This document shows positions 14,618-24,865 of a stretch of DNA of 64,000 nt, piece by piece; position 1 is the first letter of the stretch, and the number at the start of each line of letters is the position of its first letter. Origin of the DNA: Eutrigla gurnardus (lineage: Eukaryota; Chordata; Actinopteri; Perciformes; Triglidae); contig OY741285.1 of the NCBI GenBank assembly GCA_963514095.1, forward strand, positions 17,551,320 through 17,615,319, given 5' to 3'. Both the position numbers and the translations under genes were made by a program. Under the pieces are notes generated by a model. That model was given only the letters and a program-made list of their open reading frames with translations, ran no database searches and was not told the origin of the DNA.

Positions 14618-17268
14618 TACGAAAAAAGATTTGGGTACAAATGCTGGAAGGAAAGCCTGACTTAACTTCGTTGGACAGTGTCAGAACTGTCAGTTGTCGT
14701 CAACTCTGTCCACATTATATAAGCACATCTTCACTTCTTTAGCGGCCTCGAGAGTCGATGGACATGACGACATGTTATGTAAGAAATAACACACAACTGG
14801 GAGCACTGATATCCGGAAAATAGGAGGCAAAGAAAAGCAAAGCAGAGCGGCACTTAGTCTGTTATTTCCCATCGTCGCGTAGTCCACCGTTAAGAACATC
14901 GTTACCATGACGAGCACAAGCAAACCAACAAAACAGAACAAAAAGAAAAGACAAACAAAAAAGCATCATTGTGTACTGATTAAGAAACGGCAACTACACC
15001 AGCCAGGCAACCAGTGAAGTGTTTTACGCAATGAACGTATAAAAGAAAAGTGAAACTTTACCTTAAAGGTTCAGTTCACCAAAACAACAACAACATAATT
15101 TCTAACTTTCCTTTCTGTGCCATGCAGATAGATCTGGTTTTATCTGTGCAGATATTGAGATATAAAAGTAAGTTTGGAGGTGAGTAGATATTCAGAAAGA
15201 AATTGTTTCAAAATATGTTACGCCGTATAATCCACAGTCGTCCCTGGCAACAGCTTTCCTCAAGAACGGTGGATCCTGCAAAAGCTGTTTACAGGTCGAG
15301 TGTGAACTGAACCGCCGGCTCTATCGTCCATTTGGTTCTCCTCCATTCTGGATGGGGTCAAATTATTCTCCCATATATTCCAGCTACGCCATTTCACTAA
15401 TGTGTTTTCACCTTCTGTTTGTCGGTCTGTCGACAGATTGTGTCACCGCAATCGCAACCTTGCAAGATTCAGTCCCAACATGTTTACAGGAGAGTAGTTG
15501 AGATGGAAATGAAGGCCGGGTTGGAGGACAGGTGTGGTCTGAACAAGGGGGGGCTGGAAGAAGGCGGAGGAAGGGCCACCCAACACATACTTTACGCCCC
15601 AAACAAACCTTTTAAAATGAGAGTTCCAAGCATTTCAGCGTTAAATCGAGCAACAACTTCCTTGTGTGCACTCAGCTCTTCTGTGTTTACCCCGTCGTCT
15701 TGCAATAACAGACACAATACCTTCTTTTCACAGCTTGTGTCAGATCCAAAACTCTCGCGCTCGCAGGACTTTGTGGAACCAGGGAGAGACTGCAGAAGGA
15801 GATGAAAGACAGCTAAGACTTTCATCTTTTCAGAAAAGAAAGCCAAACCCTGTGTTGTTCCAGGTCTCGCTGGATGCGATCAGCGAATCACCATTGAGAT
15901 GCTGTCAGATTCACATGTGAGCGCTACGCCGGCGCAGAGTGAGGTCAAAGTATCATCGGAGGATTTAAGAGTCCGAAGCATGCAACGTCACCACAGAGAA
16001 GAAAAAAGGAAAAAAGGAAAAAAAAAAAAAAAAGACGTAACAGCGATGTCACACCGAGATTAAACAGCTTCATTCAAAGCAGCAGCTGGTAAAGTGAGTA
16101 AACCATTAATTTGTATGCATTCAAAACAGACGAAGATGATAATAGACTGCAATTATAACACTGGATGAGGAAAATGTCATGTTTTATTATTATACCACCA
16201 CAATAATGAAATGTTTGACCTCTTTTGCCTTCTCAGCTCTTGTCGTGGCAGCAGCAGACAAGTTACAGTGCATCAATATTTCACAGCTGCATTACTTCAG
16301 GTGTGTGGAGGGAGCCACAGCAGGAACCCCCGACGGGGGACCAGCAGAGTTCAGAACACAGTCGAGCATTAATCTCACCGCCGGGAGAAATAAACAAGAT
16401 GTCGTGGCGTTGGCCTGTTAAAGCTACATCCATATTCAACCTTTTTGTTTTGGTCGTATGAAGACCTCGTCTGCAGCAGCTCATCACACACTGACATGTA
16501 GCCGGCCCAGATGGAGATTACTCTGCAGTTAGGTACACTAGCTAAACAAGACTGAAATTGACCCTTTGCTAAGGTCCGCCTCCTCACTGCTTCTAAGTCA
16601 AGCTGCCAGAGTTACCATGGAGCCCACACTGTCACTAACTGCACTGCCCGCATACATATTAATCTAATTCATGGGGAAAACAGAACAGAATGAAAATTAA
16701 GAAAATCTGCAACGTCCGCATGAGTCTGTGGAGAAAAGCCAGATAGTTGTCGTTGCTGGCCGATGCTACGATATGATTGGCCAGCATTTGCATTCAAGGG
16801 GCAGGACCTAGCACAGGGTCAATTGAATAGTGCAGCTTTACATGATGGATGGAATACTTCACGGACACCACCACTGAAAAGTCGTATGTTCATTTACAAA
16901 ACATTAGGTTACACAATGCAGGATCCTTTCTTATTCATTCATTTAAAGGCGTCTTTTCATTCTTAAAAATCTGAGCTCCACTGCGACACAGCCGCATCCT
17001 TGTACTCCTACTCACGCAGCCATCTGTAAAGCATGCTGCAAATTAACAAGCGGACAAGCGCCTCTACCGATGGAGTCCCCCATCGATAGAGACGCCCACG
17101 TACAACGTCCATCCCTCTTTCCATACGCTCATGCAGGCAGGCATGTCTTCTTTATGAGCTGGAGCTCTCCCACCTCCCCCAAAGTGACAAGTGTCGCCGC
17201 AGGGAAAGTGACAGCGGGTGCAGAATTTACATGATGTGACTACATGCGTGCCCAAACAGCCCTCGTCC

Positions 17269-17308
<40 letters not shown>

Positions 17309-19292
17309 CACATCCTGCCCTCTCTCACACACTCCCCCGATGATTAGAAAAGTGGGTCAAGGACAACTTTCTACGAGGGCAGAGAGAAAAATAAAATGTG
17401 CGATGAGAGGCCGACTGCGGTGAAGTGCACCAGAGAATGTATGATTTATAATCCAGGGGAAGAGTCGGAGATGTGTAAATAAAAAGCCAGGGGCGGGACA
17501 ATTGGGAGGAGGTTCTGTCTATGATGCACTGAGAAACGTACTTAACGAGGCTTAATGAATCATCCGTGCTGCCCCATCTAATGGACCTGCATTTATATGC
17601 AGGTCCATCTAATGGACACTTCAGAGCTGATCAAGTGAGTGCTCTTCGTTTGGTTGATAACAACTGATACGATATGGGTTCACTGCTCCAACTGGTTGCA
17701 GTAAGCAATAGTTCTTGTCTCAGTATTTGTGTATTTTTTAGGGTTCATCATGAAGCAAAACTTGAAGGCAGAATACTCACACGATTCCTGCTCTCTCCAG
17801 CAATCTAAATATTAACTTTGGCAACAACTCCTCTAAAATAAGATGCAGTAAAGCAGCAAGAAACCAACCAAAAAACTTCTCCTCAATGTTCTCATCTCTG
17901 TCTGAGTGATTGTGATTCAAGCAGCGAATCCTCCATCGTCAGAGCCTCATCTCACACTGCCTCAGCTCTGAACAGCTCTTATGACATTGCACCTGAGAGC
18001 TCAGCTGGCGATGGAGCGGGCCCCGTTCACTTCACTCGTCCTCTAATAATACCCATCCTCCGAGGACTGAGGGATGAGGAGAGGGCCGGTAAGAGCAGTC
18101 CACCGTGGCTGGCGTTCCCTCCTCGCCGCAGTGGGCGCCGCTGCCGCAGTGACGAGCGGCGAGAAGGGAGAGAGGGAGGGGGAAAGGTGAGCCGGTGGTG
18201 AGGTAGAAGGAGCAAGGTGCTGCTGATGTGCCTAAACACCCCTCTGTGCCAAAATACCCCTCATCAGCACTATTTGTTTTATTTATGTATTTTTTGCCCG
18301 GACACTCATCGGGTCTACTGTGCTCAGGTGTTCTTGTATAAGGGCTTCCTGTCTATTGTTTCATTAGAAGTGTTTGCTGAGCGGTGTGATCTAGGACAGG
18401 GCTTGAGAGAGGCGATTAATAACTCCGAGCATGAAGAGCTGTCTTCGGGGCCAACTTTCCAAAACTGTGCCACTTCTTTAATGAGGAGGGGAGGGAGGGA
18501 GAGAAGGAGGGAGAGCAGCTTCAAATGGAGGTGAGTGAGGACAGTGAGGTGAGTGTCTTGTGTGTTTGCACGGATGCATCTGGAAGAGAGGCTTTGGAAG
18601 GCTGCTGCGCCGCTACCCTCCTCTCCCACACAGCAATACTAACGCCTTTTGTCAGTCCTATTATTATTCTTTGTCTTCCTTCCAGTTGGAGGGGAAATCA
18701 TGTTGCCATGTTCTGCGACTACAGTTCCCATAATGCTTTGGGGGACGTAACCACAATGTATAATATCACCACTGAACCCAGTTGAGCCCAGTAAGTTTTA
18801 GCCTATATTTGTTTACATTTGAGCAAATTGACAGCATTAAAAGTTAAAACAATCTGTTAGCAACTTCGGCCTGCAGCCCATTAATGTACAGACACATAGC
18901 ACTGTACATGAGGATCTCAGGCAGGTTCTGGGGTTCTCTTCTTTTCTCTCTACGATTTCTAATCTGATTTGTTTGTCCTTTCGTTGGACATCGTAGATAA
19001 CGATATCCTTGAAAACAGCAAGCGACAACACTGAATCTAAAAATACATGTATCATATCTGTGTGTTGACAGACATAAACAGGCAGCACAAGCTGCTGACC
19101 GTGTTGTTGCAAAATCAGTGTCTTTGCCTCACAGTTTGAAAACTGACCTTTGGAGAAGACCGTAGTCCTGGGAGTGACGTCCAGATCCAGGGACGCGCTG
19201 AAAGGGAACGCCCACAGCTGTGCCGGCCCGGCGAGGAGCGTCAGGGGCAGCAGCAGCGGCAGGAGGGGCTGGACTGATCTCCGCTCTCCCAT
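1278..19292 (-). CDS. sema4g: Class-4 semaphorin, sema4g-like (5' part; gene cut by left edge)
   Basis: Eleven coding exons join in phase with GT-AG sites to give the first 491 residues of a transmembrane semaphorin. Residues 1-28 form a signal peptide (LPLLLPLTLLAG core, likely cut after LWA). The rest is the seven-blade sema domain with family blocks GDDDKIYFFFTER, VSRVARVCK, KWTSFLKARMVCS, VPEPRPGSC and DGWLHRAV. Sequons include NCS, NTS, NIS, NET and two NSS. The YEFRS and LRTEE blocks resemble SEMA4G more than SEMA4B or SEMA4C, from memory. Class-4 semaphorins are about 800-850 residues long and signal through plexins; the PSI, Ig-like, membrane and tail parts must lie left of position 1. 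Human SEMA4G and MFSD13A are both on 10q24, which supports the call. Sema4 membership is secure; the G subtype, and which teleost paralogue, is less so. Confidence 0.78.
1470..1692 (-). CDS. sema4g: sema4g exon 11
   Basis: Residues 379-452 plus one base: CITDVHRSQGINSSRDLPDS, HPLMAGQV and YTVLFLGT. It carries an NSS sequon. Acceptor CTGCAG, donor ACCG|GTGAGT. Confidence 0.86.
1777..1915 (-). CDS. sema4g: sema4g exon 10
   Basis: Completes the Trp codon and encodes residues 333-378, with KASAICQYAFSDVQKAFDGP and VPEPRPGS. Acceptor TTTCAG, donor TCT|GTAAGT, phase 0 at its end. Confidence 0.86.
3357..3532 (-). CDS. sema4g: sema4g exon 9
   Basis: Residues 274-331 plus two bases. Reads NDWGGQRTLQRKWTSFLKAR then MVCSVPEYELHLNILRSVF. 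The usual KGD(M/E)GG of the family is KNDWGG here, a mild departure with no sign of damage. Acceptor GTGCAG, donor AATG|GTAAGA. Confidence 0.86.
3533..5894. other. sema4g intron with homopurine tracts
   Basis: Non-coding. It holds a G(16) run near 4075-4090 and a G-rich then GGA-repeat tract around 5428-5465. No transposon ends or further exons are recognised. Confidence 0.5.
5895..6049 (-). CDS. sema4g: sema4g exon 8
   Basis: Residues 222-273, containing ADFVGSVLMKESVNSSIGDD, KIYFFFTERS and VSRVARVCK, central sema-domain signatures. Acceptor ATACAG, donor AAG|GTCAGC. A short CA tract lies in the intron just upstream. Confidence 0.88.
6568..6681 (-). CDS. sema4g: sema4g exon 7
   Basis: Residues 184-221 plus one base, with DGEMFTASQYEFRSSADVRR and TLRTEEAPTRWL. 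The YEFRS and LRTEE motifs are the main evidence for the G subtype. Acceptor CTCAG, donor CTGG|GTAAAC. Confidence 0.86.
7227..7275. repeat. LINE/SINE 3'-tail fragment
   Basis: Contains TTTACATTTAGGGCATTTAG and CAGACGCTT, a widespread teleost retroposon 3' end. A related fragment in the opposite orientation lies at 28935-28980. Confidence 0.5.
7529..7622 (-). CDS. sema4g: sema4g exon 6
   Basis: Residues 153-183 plus one base. Contains FEEGRDRCPYDPAKGYTGLL, the conserved CPYDP block. Acceptor TGTAAG, donor ATAG|GTGGGT. Confidence 0.86.
7711..7809 (-). CDS. sema4g: sema4g exon 5
   Basis: 33 codons (residues 120-152) with the hallmark CYNHVRFLQRFNETHLYVCG and GTNAFRPLCAYI. The NET sequon and the paired cysteines are typical of class-4 sema domains. 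Acceptor CTGCAG, donor ATA|GTAAGG. Confidence 0.87.
8067..8129 (-). CDS. sema4g: sema4g exon 4
   Basis: 21 codons (residues 99-119) reading IDWEASPEQKKQCLNKGRDN and one more residue. This is the family's WEASPE...C...KG block. Acceptor TACAG, donor CAG|GTACAC, both ends in phase 0. Confidence 0.85.
8504..8652 (-). CDS. sema4g: sema4g exon 3: sema blade 1
   Basis: Encodes residues 49-98, including CSTLLLEEEAGLLYVGGRGA, the first sema strand block. It starts after TTCACAG, completes the split Gly codon of exon 2 and ends with GCG|GTGAGT in phase 0. Confidence 0.82.
8750..9397 (+). mobile_element. tRNA-like teleost SINE with internal minisatellite
   Basis: The head reads CATGGTGGTGTAGTGGGTAG then CACTGTCGCCTCACAGCAAG, and the tail ends GATAGATGGATG, matching a common teleost SINE-like repeat also seen at 48434-49019. 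The 11-bp sequence GAGTAGTTTGG occurs just before (8739-8749) and just after (9398-9408), a clear target-site duplication. The middle is replaced by a 40-41-bp tandem array. It lies in sema4g intron 2. Confidence 0.75.
8811..9350 (+). repeat. 40-41-bp minisatellite, about 13 copies
   Basis: Tandem units built on TTACCTGTCTGTCTCTACAT and GTC(TC/AG/GG)CCTGTGATAGACTGG. The first seven have period 40 (TCTCC) and later ones period 41 (TCAGCC or TCGGCC). One truncated unit lies near 9137-9150. The unit matches the interior of the surrounding SINE. Confidence 0.85.
10657..11097. mobile_element. Non-autonomous hAT-like MITE
   Basis: Begins CAGTGTTGTAGTCAAGA and ends CTCGAGTACTACAACACTG, giving 12-bp terminal inverted repeats. 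CAGTG ends are typical of hAT elements. There is no transposase reading frame. Flanks share CTCCTC but an exact 8-bp duplication is not clear. The ends resemble a repeat that is abundant in teleosts. Confidence 0.5.
12300..12680 (+). repeat. Degenerate teleost interspersed repeat
   Basis: T-rich sequence with phrases such as TTGTAGTTTCTGTCC, CTTGTGTCTTGTTTCC and TGCAATTGGGTCCTC. It resembles the minus strand of the 28046-28390 repeat and is typical of a common teleost element. The boundaries are not resolved. Confidence 0.35.
12929..12967. repeat. (GA)n microsatellite
   Basis: Perfect GA/AG dinucleotide tract of about 39 bp. Confidence 0.95.
13867..13942. repeat. (CA)n microsatellite, about 38 repeats
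   Basis: Perfect CA tract. It is the first of a cluster of CA and TG arrays between 13867 and 14614. Confidence 0.95.
14060..14107. repeat. (TG)n microsatellite
   Basis: TG tract of about 48 bp, opposite in phase to the CA tract 118 bp to its left. Confidence 0.95.
14207..14261. repeat. (CA)n microsatellite, interrupted
   Basis: CA tract with a CCCC interruption near 14224. Confidence 0.9.
14571..14614. repeat. (CA)n microsatellite
   Basis: CA tract of about 44 bp closing the cluster. A short TG run lies at 14476-14490. Confidence 0.95.
17272..17306. repeat. (CA)n microsatellite
   Basis: CA tract of about 35 bp in sema4g intron 2. Confidence 0.9.
18718..18736 (+). promoter_or_regulatory. 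ZNF143/SBS-like motif
   Basis: ACTACAGTTCCCATAATGC differs at two positions from the ZNF143/THAP11 binding consensus ACTACAATTCCCAGAATGC. It lies about 410 bp inside the intron after the signal-peptide exon. Binding is inferred from the motif only. Confidence 0.35.
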
Positions 19293-19307
19293 GTCTAACG
19301 CGCAGAC
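19148..19307 (-). CDS. sema4g: sema4g exon 2: start codon and signal peptide
   Basis: The acceptor CCCAG precedes 15 bases of leader, then ATG at 19292-19290. It encodes residues 1-48 plus one base. The hydrophobic run PLLPLLLPLTLLAG is followed by the conserved class-4 DLDVTPRTT segment. The donor is AAAG|GTCAGT. This ATG is preferred because it immediately precedes a canonical signal peptide. Confidence 0.8.
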
Positions 19308-19571
19308 CTGGGACACACAAGAATCTGCTAACAAGTATCTTCAGGCCCAGCAGCAGGCAGATGCACGCTCTTCTTGATTATCCTCCAGCTGAGAAGGAGA
19401 AAGACAACACGTATCACTACAAGAGAAATCACCCAGCAGACCAGACCGGAGGCAGTTGTTGCTGCAATCAATTAAAAACAGAATGAAGATTTGCAGAAAA
19501 AAACACTCCAGGGCCTCAGGGGAAACACTGCACACTGTGCTCATTAGTTTTGTTCAAACGTGTTAATAGTC

Positions 19572-19800
19572 AGTGGTGGAAGAAGCACTCTGATCCTTTA
19601 CATGGGTAAAAGTACCAACAACACCATGTAGACTCTGTTACAAGTAAAAGTCCTAAAGAAGTACAGAAAGTATTAGTACCGACTACGTAGAAATAAGTAC
19701 ATAGAAATACACCAAAGGATATGTTATTAAAATACTCCATTTATTGCAGTAGACCCCCTGAAATATGACACGCTGTTCCTTTAAATAATGAACATCGCTG
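19572..19800. repeat. hAT-like MITE fragment
   Basis: Starts CAGTGGTGGAAGAAGCACTC and continues through ACAAGTAAAAGTCCT, recognisable as one end of a common teleost MITE. The other end is not found, so it looks truncated. Confidence 0.4.
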
Positions 19801-20329
19801 AGGAGATTTATGAACTTTCTTGACAGCAGGAGCAGAAATGAGATGCTGATGTGCACCGTCGCCCTCTGATTACAACCAATTACCCAAAGTGAATGAGCAA
19901 GGCGCCGTTACATTGGAGACCACTTAGGTTTTTCTCTTTTTTCTCCTGGGTTAAATAATGCGGCCCCTGCGCTGTGATATTGCAACGGACGACTCCCATC
20001 TCTTAATTAGCTGTGTGCACACACTGGAGCAGAATGACGGATCATCTAGAGATTAGGCTCCGCGCCATCAACCCAATCTCCGCCTGGCCGCCCCATTCCT
20101 CCGGCTCTGTCACCGATCAAAGGGTCAACGCTGCCAATCCCACTGCACCGCGCCGTGACGCGGGAGAACGGCCGCTGTAATCCCCCCCGGCTGCTAATCG
20201 CCGGCAGTGTTGGAAAGGCGCTGCGTAGGGCTCCTAATGACCCGCTCTGTTAGCGGTTTTGTCTGCTAAGCTTGAAACGAGCCTGTGAGGTGACAAAGTG
20301 AGAGATGAGAAGAGTTCATGATGACTTAA

Positions 20330-21245
20330 AGGAAAACACCACCGCATTTCCATACTGAACTATGTTCTGCTCTGATGTTAGACGAGGTGATACATACCTC
20401 CCTCTCCTCTGTGCGTGCACTCAATGGCTCTTGCGCGCACTCCGCGCAGCGCTAATTTGCTAGCATGTAGCTTGTCCCAGTATATTCCTGAGGATCCAAA
20501 GGGGGGTGAAGTTAGAAGCGACCAAGCACTTCCACGTTGTCCCTATTTAAATACGGTTACGTGAGTAGTTACACGACCCAAGTTTGGTTACACAAAATGA
20601 AACATGCCAATTTTTCTAAGCGGATAACAAGGATAACTATATAGTATGGCGGAATAACAACTGGAAGCACTTCGACGTCGGCGCAGTAATATCATCACTC
20701 AAAACATGACGGGACTATATACCTTCTGCTTGTTTTCACAACCCTGTACGATGCACGTTATAACCATGATGTTTGATTGTTCACAAACTATCTTACTACA
20801 ACCTGATGCTTCCTCAACTGTGCACAAACTACTACAGGTAGTGCAGGCGACGGCGTGCAGGTCACGTAGGTTCTATTGACGGAAGTAAGAGGGGGAGCGG
20901 AGTGATGATATTACTGCGCCGACGTCGAAGTGCTTCCAGTTGTTATTCCGCCATACTATATAGTTATCCTTGTTATCCGCTTAGAAAAATTGGCATGTTT
21001 CATTTTGTGTAACCAAACTTGGGTCGTGTAACTACTCACGTAACCGTATTTGGTCGCTTCTAACTTCACCCCCCTTTGGATCCTAAGGAATATACTGGGA
21101 CAAGCTACATGCTAGCAAATTAGCGCTGCGCGGAGTGCGCGCAAGAGCCATTGAGTGCACGCACAGAGGAGAGGGAGGTATGTATCACCTCGTCTAACAT
21201 CAGAGCAGAACATAGTTCAGTATGGAAATGCGGTGGTGTTTTCCT
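20330..21245. mobile_element. 0.9-kb foldback element flanked by TTAA
   Basis: The left arm 20330-20700 is repeated in reverse complement at 20900-21245, with about 199 bp between. Arms match almost perfectly (for example TTCCTGAGG versus TTCCTTAGG) except for a 25-bp stretch present only in the left arm near 20525-20550. Ends are AGGAAAACACC and GGTGTTTTCCT, each bordered by TTAA (20326-20329, 21246-21249). That is the target preference of piggyBac and Kolobok elements. It encodes no protein. It lies in sema4g intron 1. Confidence 0.75.
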
Positions 21246-21356
21246 TTAACTGCACTCATGGAGAAGGAGGAAGATGTTTCAAGCCTGATTCTTGTTTAAA
21301 AGGAGTTCAAGTCTTGAGGAACGAAAGGATTGTCTACCTTAACTAAAGTTAAATAT

Positions 21357-21453
21357 GAGTGAGTGAGTGAGTGAGTGAGTGAGTGAGTGAGTGAGTGAGT
21401 GAGTGAGTGAGTGAGTGAGTGAGTGAGTGAGTGAGTGAGTGAGTGAGTGAGTG
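21357..21453. repeat. (GAGT)n tetranucleotide array
   Basis: About 24 copies of GAGT directly in front of a LINE 3' fragment. A shorter GAGT array (21903-21921) follows that fragment. Confidence 0.95.
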
Positions 21454-21454
21454 C

Positions 21455-21902
21455 TGGACATTATTGACAATGCCAGCCACCCCCTGCACACCGTCATCAG
21501 CAACCAGAGGAGCCTGTTCAGTGGAAGACTGCTCCTTCCCAAGTGTAGGACCAGTACACTCAAGAACTCCTTTGTCCCTCACGCCATCATACTCTTCACC
21601 TCCTCACTGGGGGGGAGGAGGAAATAGGGTATAGAGGACAGAAGGGAAGGATCAGTGGCAGCCACTCACTCTACAATTAACAATGAACATATTTTATTTC
21701 TATTTTATCTCTATTTATTTACATTTATCCTATATACGTTTTCTCTATATTTATATATATTTATAGCTAAGAGTTTTATTGTTACTGTTTATTGTTTACT
21801 TTCTATATTTATTTAGCTAAGTTTTTTCTGTAAGCTGTTGGAAATACAATTTCCTTGCGGGAGTCATCACAAAGGGATCAATAAAGACAAGTCTAAGTCT
21901 AA
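21455..21902 (+). mobile_element. 5'-truncated LINE (3' end)
   Basis: One frame reads ASHPLHTVISNQRSLFSGRL then LLPKCRTSTLKNSFVPHAI, resembling the C-terminus of teleost non-LTR retrotransposon ORFs, and ends with a stop near 21625. An AT-rich 3' UTR follows and closes with GGGATCAATAAAGACAAG. GAGT repeats on both sides suggest insertion into, or duplication of, that microsatellite. Confidence 0.6.
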
Positions 21903-22189
21903 CTGAGTGAGTGAGTGAGTGTGCACCTCTGTGTCTGTCCACGGCTAACCTTGAATTCTGCTGCAGCAAACGTAATATTTTGGTTGGCCAGTTAAGGCTG
22001 CATGCTCAAGGGCCTCTCGTCGTTGTGATGACTCACACGTTCTCAGAACAGCTTTTACTTTTACTGCCTGTTTGGCTAATAGAACTGGCCCCCGACATGT
22101 ACAACAGTACAATCCATTAGTACAAACGCTGCTCTGCGGCTCATTCTTGTAGTTTTGGATTGGTTGTGTTAGCATTAACAGCTAATGGT

Positions 22190-22330
22190 AGGGGTGTGCG
22201 TGTGAATCTTTGGCTTCACAGCGATTCGATTGGATTAACGATACAGTAGTTGGCAATTTGATTCAAGGACAATTTTTTTTTAATGATTCGATTCAGTAAC
22301 TTTTAACCAAAATTCTATTTCCATGAAATA
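22190..22330. repeat. Interspersed repeat fragment (GATTCGATT-rich)
   Basis: Contains AGCGATTCGATTGGATTAAC and ATGATTCGATTCAGTAAC, resembling the end of a common teleost DNA transposon. The extent is uncertain. Confidence 0.3.
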
Positions 22331-24865
22331 AACATGCAATAATACGAGTGAGACTATCTGTATTCTTCTGAAAGGTGAAAAAAATAAACAGACCACAGAA
22401 TTACTTATTTAACATATTTATTCTATAAAAAAGTAGTCCTGCATAATATTTTATGCTAAATACAAAAATGTAATGGCAGTTATTTTGAATATTTTTCAAT
22501 AGAGTACATGCTGGCAGGGGAGACGGATGGGGATTTAGCTTATTGTGGGTTGGAAGACACACCTGGTGGAAATCTGTGCCCTAATTCATGCACCGTTCTA
22601 CTTTATTTTGTATACATACACTTCCATTCAGACATAAAGACTATGCAATGTAGCTGAAAGCACCACTTACTGACTGAACTGTTGATTTGTCTCATGTTCT
22701 TTGACTTCCACGACTGCAAAGGATTGCAGGCCGACAGCTCCTCCTTTGTGTTACAACTCTATACATGTGACGATGACATTCAGATACAATGCCACACGAT
22801 GAAGGATCATCTTCATCACCACATAAAAGAGTGCTCCACTGCTTTGTTAGAACATCTCGGGTACGATTCCTGCCTTGGGATCTTTGTTGCATGTCATATC
22901 CGTCTCTCTCGCCCCTACTTCTAGACTGTCGCTTTAAATAAAGGTGAAAATGCCCCAAAAATAATACTTAAAACATCTTGACCGAACATTGTTAATGGAC
23001 AATCAAAATGAGTGCAGAAGAACCAGAGCTATTGTTCTATTTTACTACACATGCTCTTCTTCCTTGTCAAACATAGCACCTACATTACCCACAATGCACC
23101 TCAACCACTGACAGCGGGTTGCTACTTTGTGTTATAAGCAGTTGACGTAGCCTCAAGCCTCAAGCAGGGATGAGAAGACTACAGAGATCCGGTTCTTTCT
23201 CCACCTCCAGAACTCATTTGTCTTCGGCCACAGATGACAATGACTCAAGTGACATCACTCGAGTCAAGGAGCAGCGCAATGTGAGTCTTGTTTGATGTCC
23301 AAGAACCACCGTCTCACACAAAACTGTGTCAAAAAGGAGGGCAGCGGATGAAGCATGCGAGCGTGGCGTGCTGAGAAGCCACAGCTTTGGTGCGGCGCTG
23401 TCAGCTGCTGCCCTGTGTGTTTAACACGCAGCGAACACGCCATCCTTTCACCACATCTGCATTTGTTTTGTCTACACCGTAACACTACGGCACTGGCGAG
23501 GACGTCGACAACGTGGCGTCGCCTCGCCGATGAAAGCACGGAAGCCCCGGGAAGGGAAAGGTAAACACATCTGCCTCGGCACAACTGACGTGTCATGCAT
23601 GACGGGCGGCGAGAGGAATCAGGGCAAACCAGCAGGCTGGATCTGAAATATGCTTGGCTTGGCAACTACAATCCGTTTCCTCCTGTTTAGTGATCCACAG
23701 AGGTGCGTTTGCAACAGATCTACTGGGAATCCTTTCAGGGATAGTCTCTGCCTGCCGGTGCTCATCAAACATCCTTAAATGAAGTCATAAGTTGTAGACA
23801 GAAGAGGTTTCAGAGTATGATTAAGCTGTTCTCCAACATGAGTGTGATTTGCACAGCGCCTCGTGACATTTCCCCAGAAAGATCGATAAAGCAGGTGAGC
23901 TATTCCTGTACTTCCTTCCCAGCCGGCCACTTAAAATGCCAAACACACTGCCACGCTTCTGATTACTTCTGTGCTAAAGCCACCAACCGACGAAGACTGA
24001 ATGAATAAAGTTTATGATTATGTGCTGCACAAACTATTCTTGAATATGGCATTAATTGTTCTGCTTTTTTCCCCTGTTTCTATATTTATCCAAATCCATC
24101 ATAGTTGGCATGAAGCTGAACCATAAATGAGATTACTCACACATACATCTACTGTGAGAAATCTTAAGACAAATCTCCTCAGGGAAGCATGAAATCATTA
24201 TTGTTTCGCAAATAATCAGCCTCTTTGTACATTGAAAAATATATTGGAAAAAGAAGAATTGCTGCTACCTAATGTTGGGTTTGATGGATCATCTGACCTG
24301 AGATTGAATCAAAAGGTGGTCGGAGCACTTTTCTTGTTCAGCTCTTGTCTTTAACTTCTCTTTGTAAAGGTTACTCTAGAAGCGGCTCTAACAGCCTCGG
24401 TGTGCTGGGTAATCTCATTTGCACGAACTGTGGTCAATGCAGTCTATTTGTCTTTTCTAATGTGTGAATTGATCTTATGTTATGAAAGGTCAGCCTCAGG
24501 ACTAATATTAATGATAATGACACCCTGCTCCTCTCGTATGCCTTATCTTAATGTGGACGGACTGACTGCATTATGTGTTAATGAATAAACTGGTTGCTAA
24601 TACTTTATAGATTAAGTCATGGGCTGATTTTAACAGGGAGAGCTGTTAGGTCGTCAAGTTTTGGCCGGTGTTTGACCTCTGACCTCCTGCGAAACATGTT
24701 GTAGATAAAACTCAGAAAATCAGAAAATTAAATTAAAATAGCTTGTAACGCTCAATACCACTGAGCGTTACAAGCGCTGTCACTTTTAGCAAATTTAAAT
24801 ACATTTTACTTCAAATATTTGACTTCTGTTCAGCAGCCAGAGAGAGATCACGAGTGGATCACAAT

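Larger units (their letters stand above)
8653..19147. other. sema4g intron 2 (10.5 kb), repeat-rich
   Basis: Non-coding stretch between the signal-peptide exon and blade 1. It contains the SINE/minisatellite, TG and poly-G at 9658-9710, a hAT-like MITE at 10657-11097, a degenerate repeat near 12300-12680, a GA tract at 12929-12967, a CA/TG cluster at 13867-14614, an A-rich run near 16000-16033 and a small palindrome at 17582-17607. No credible exon was found. Confidence 0.6.

Noticed and set aside
15060..15315. MITE with ends AAAGGTTCAGTTCACC and GTGAACTGAACC
   Set aside because: The left end resembles a common teleost element. The right match is only 12 bp and lacks the outer bases, so boundaries cannot be supported.
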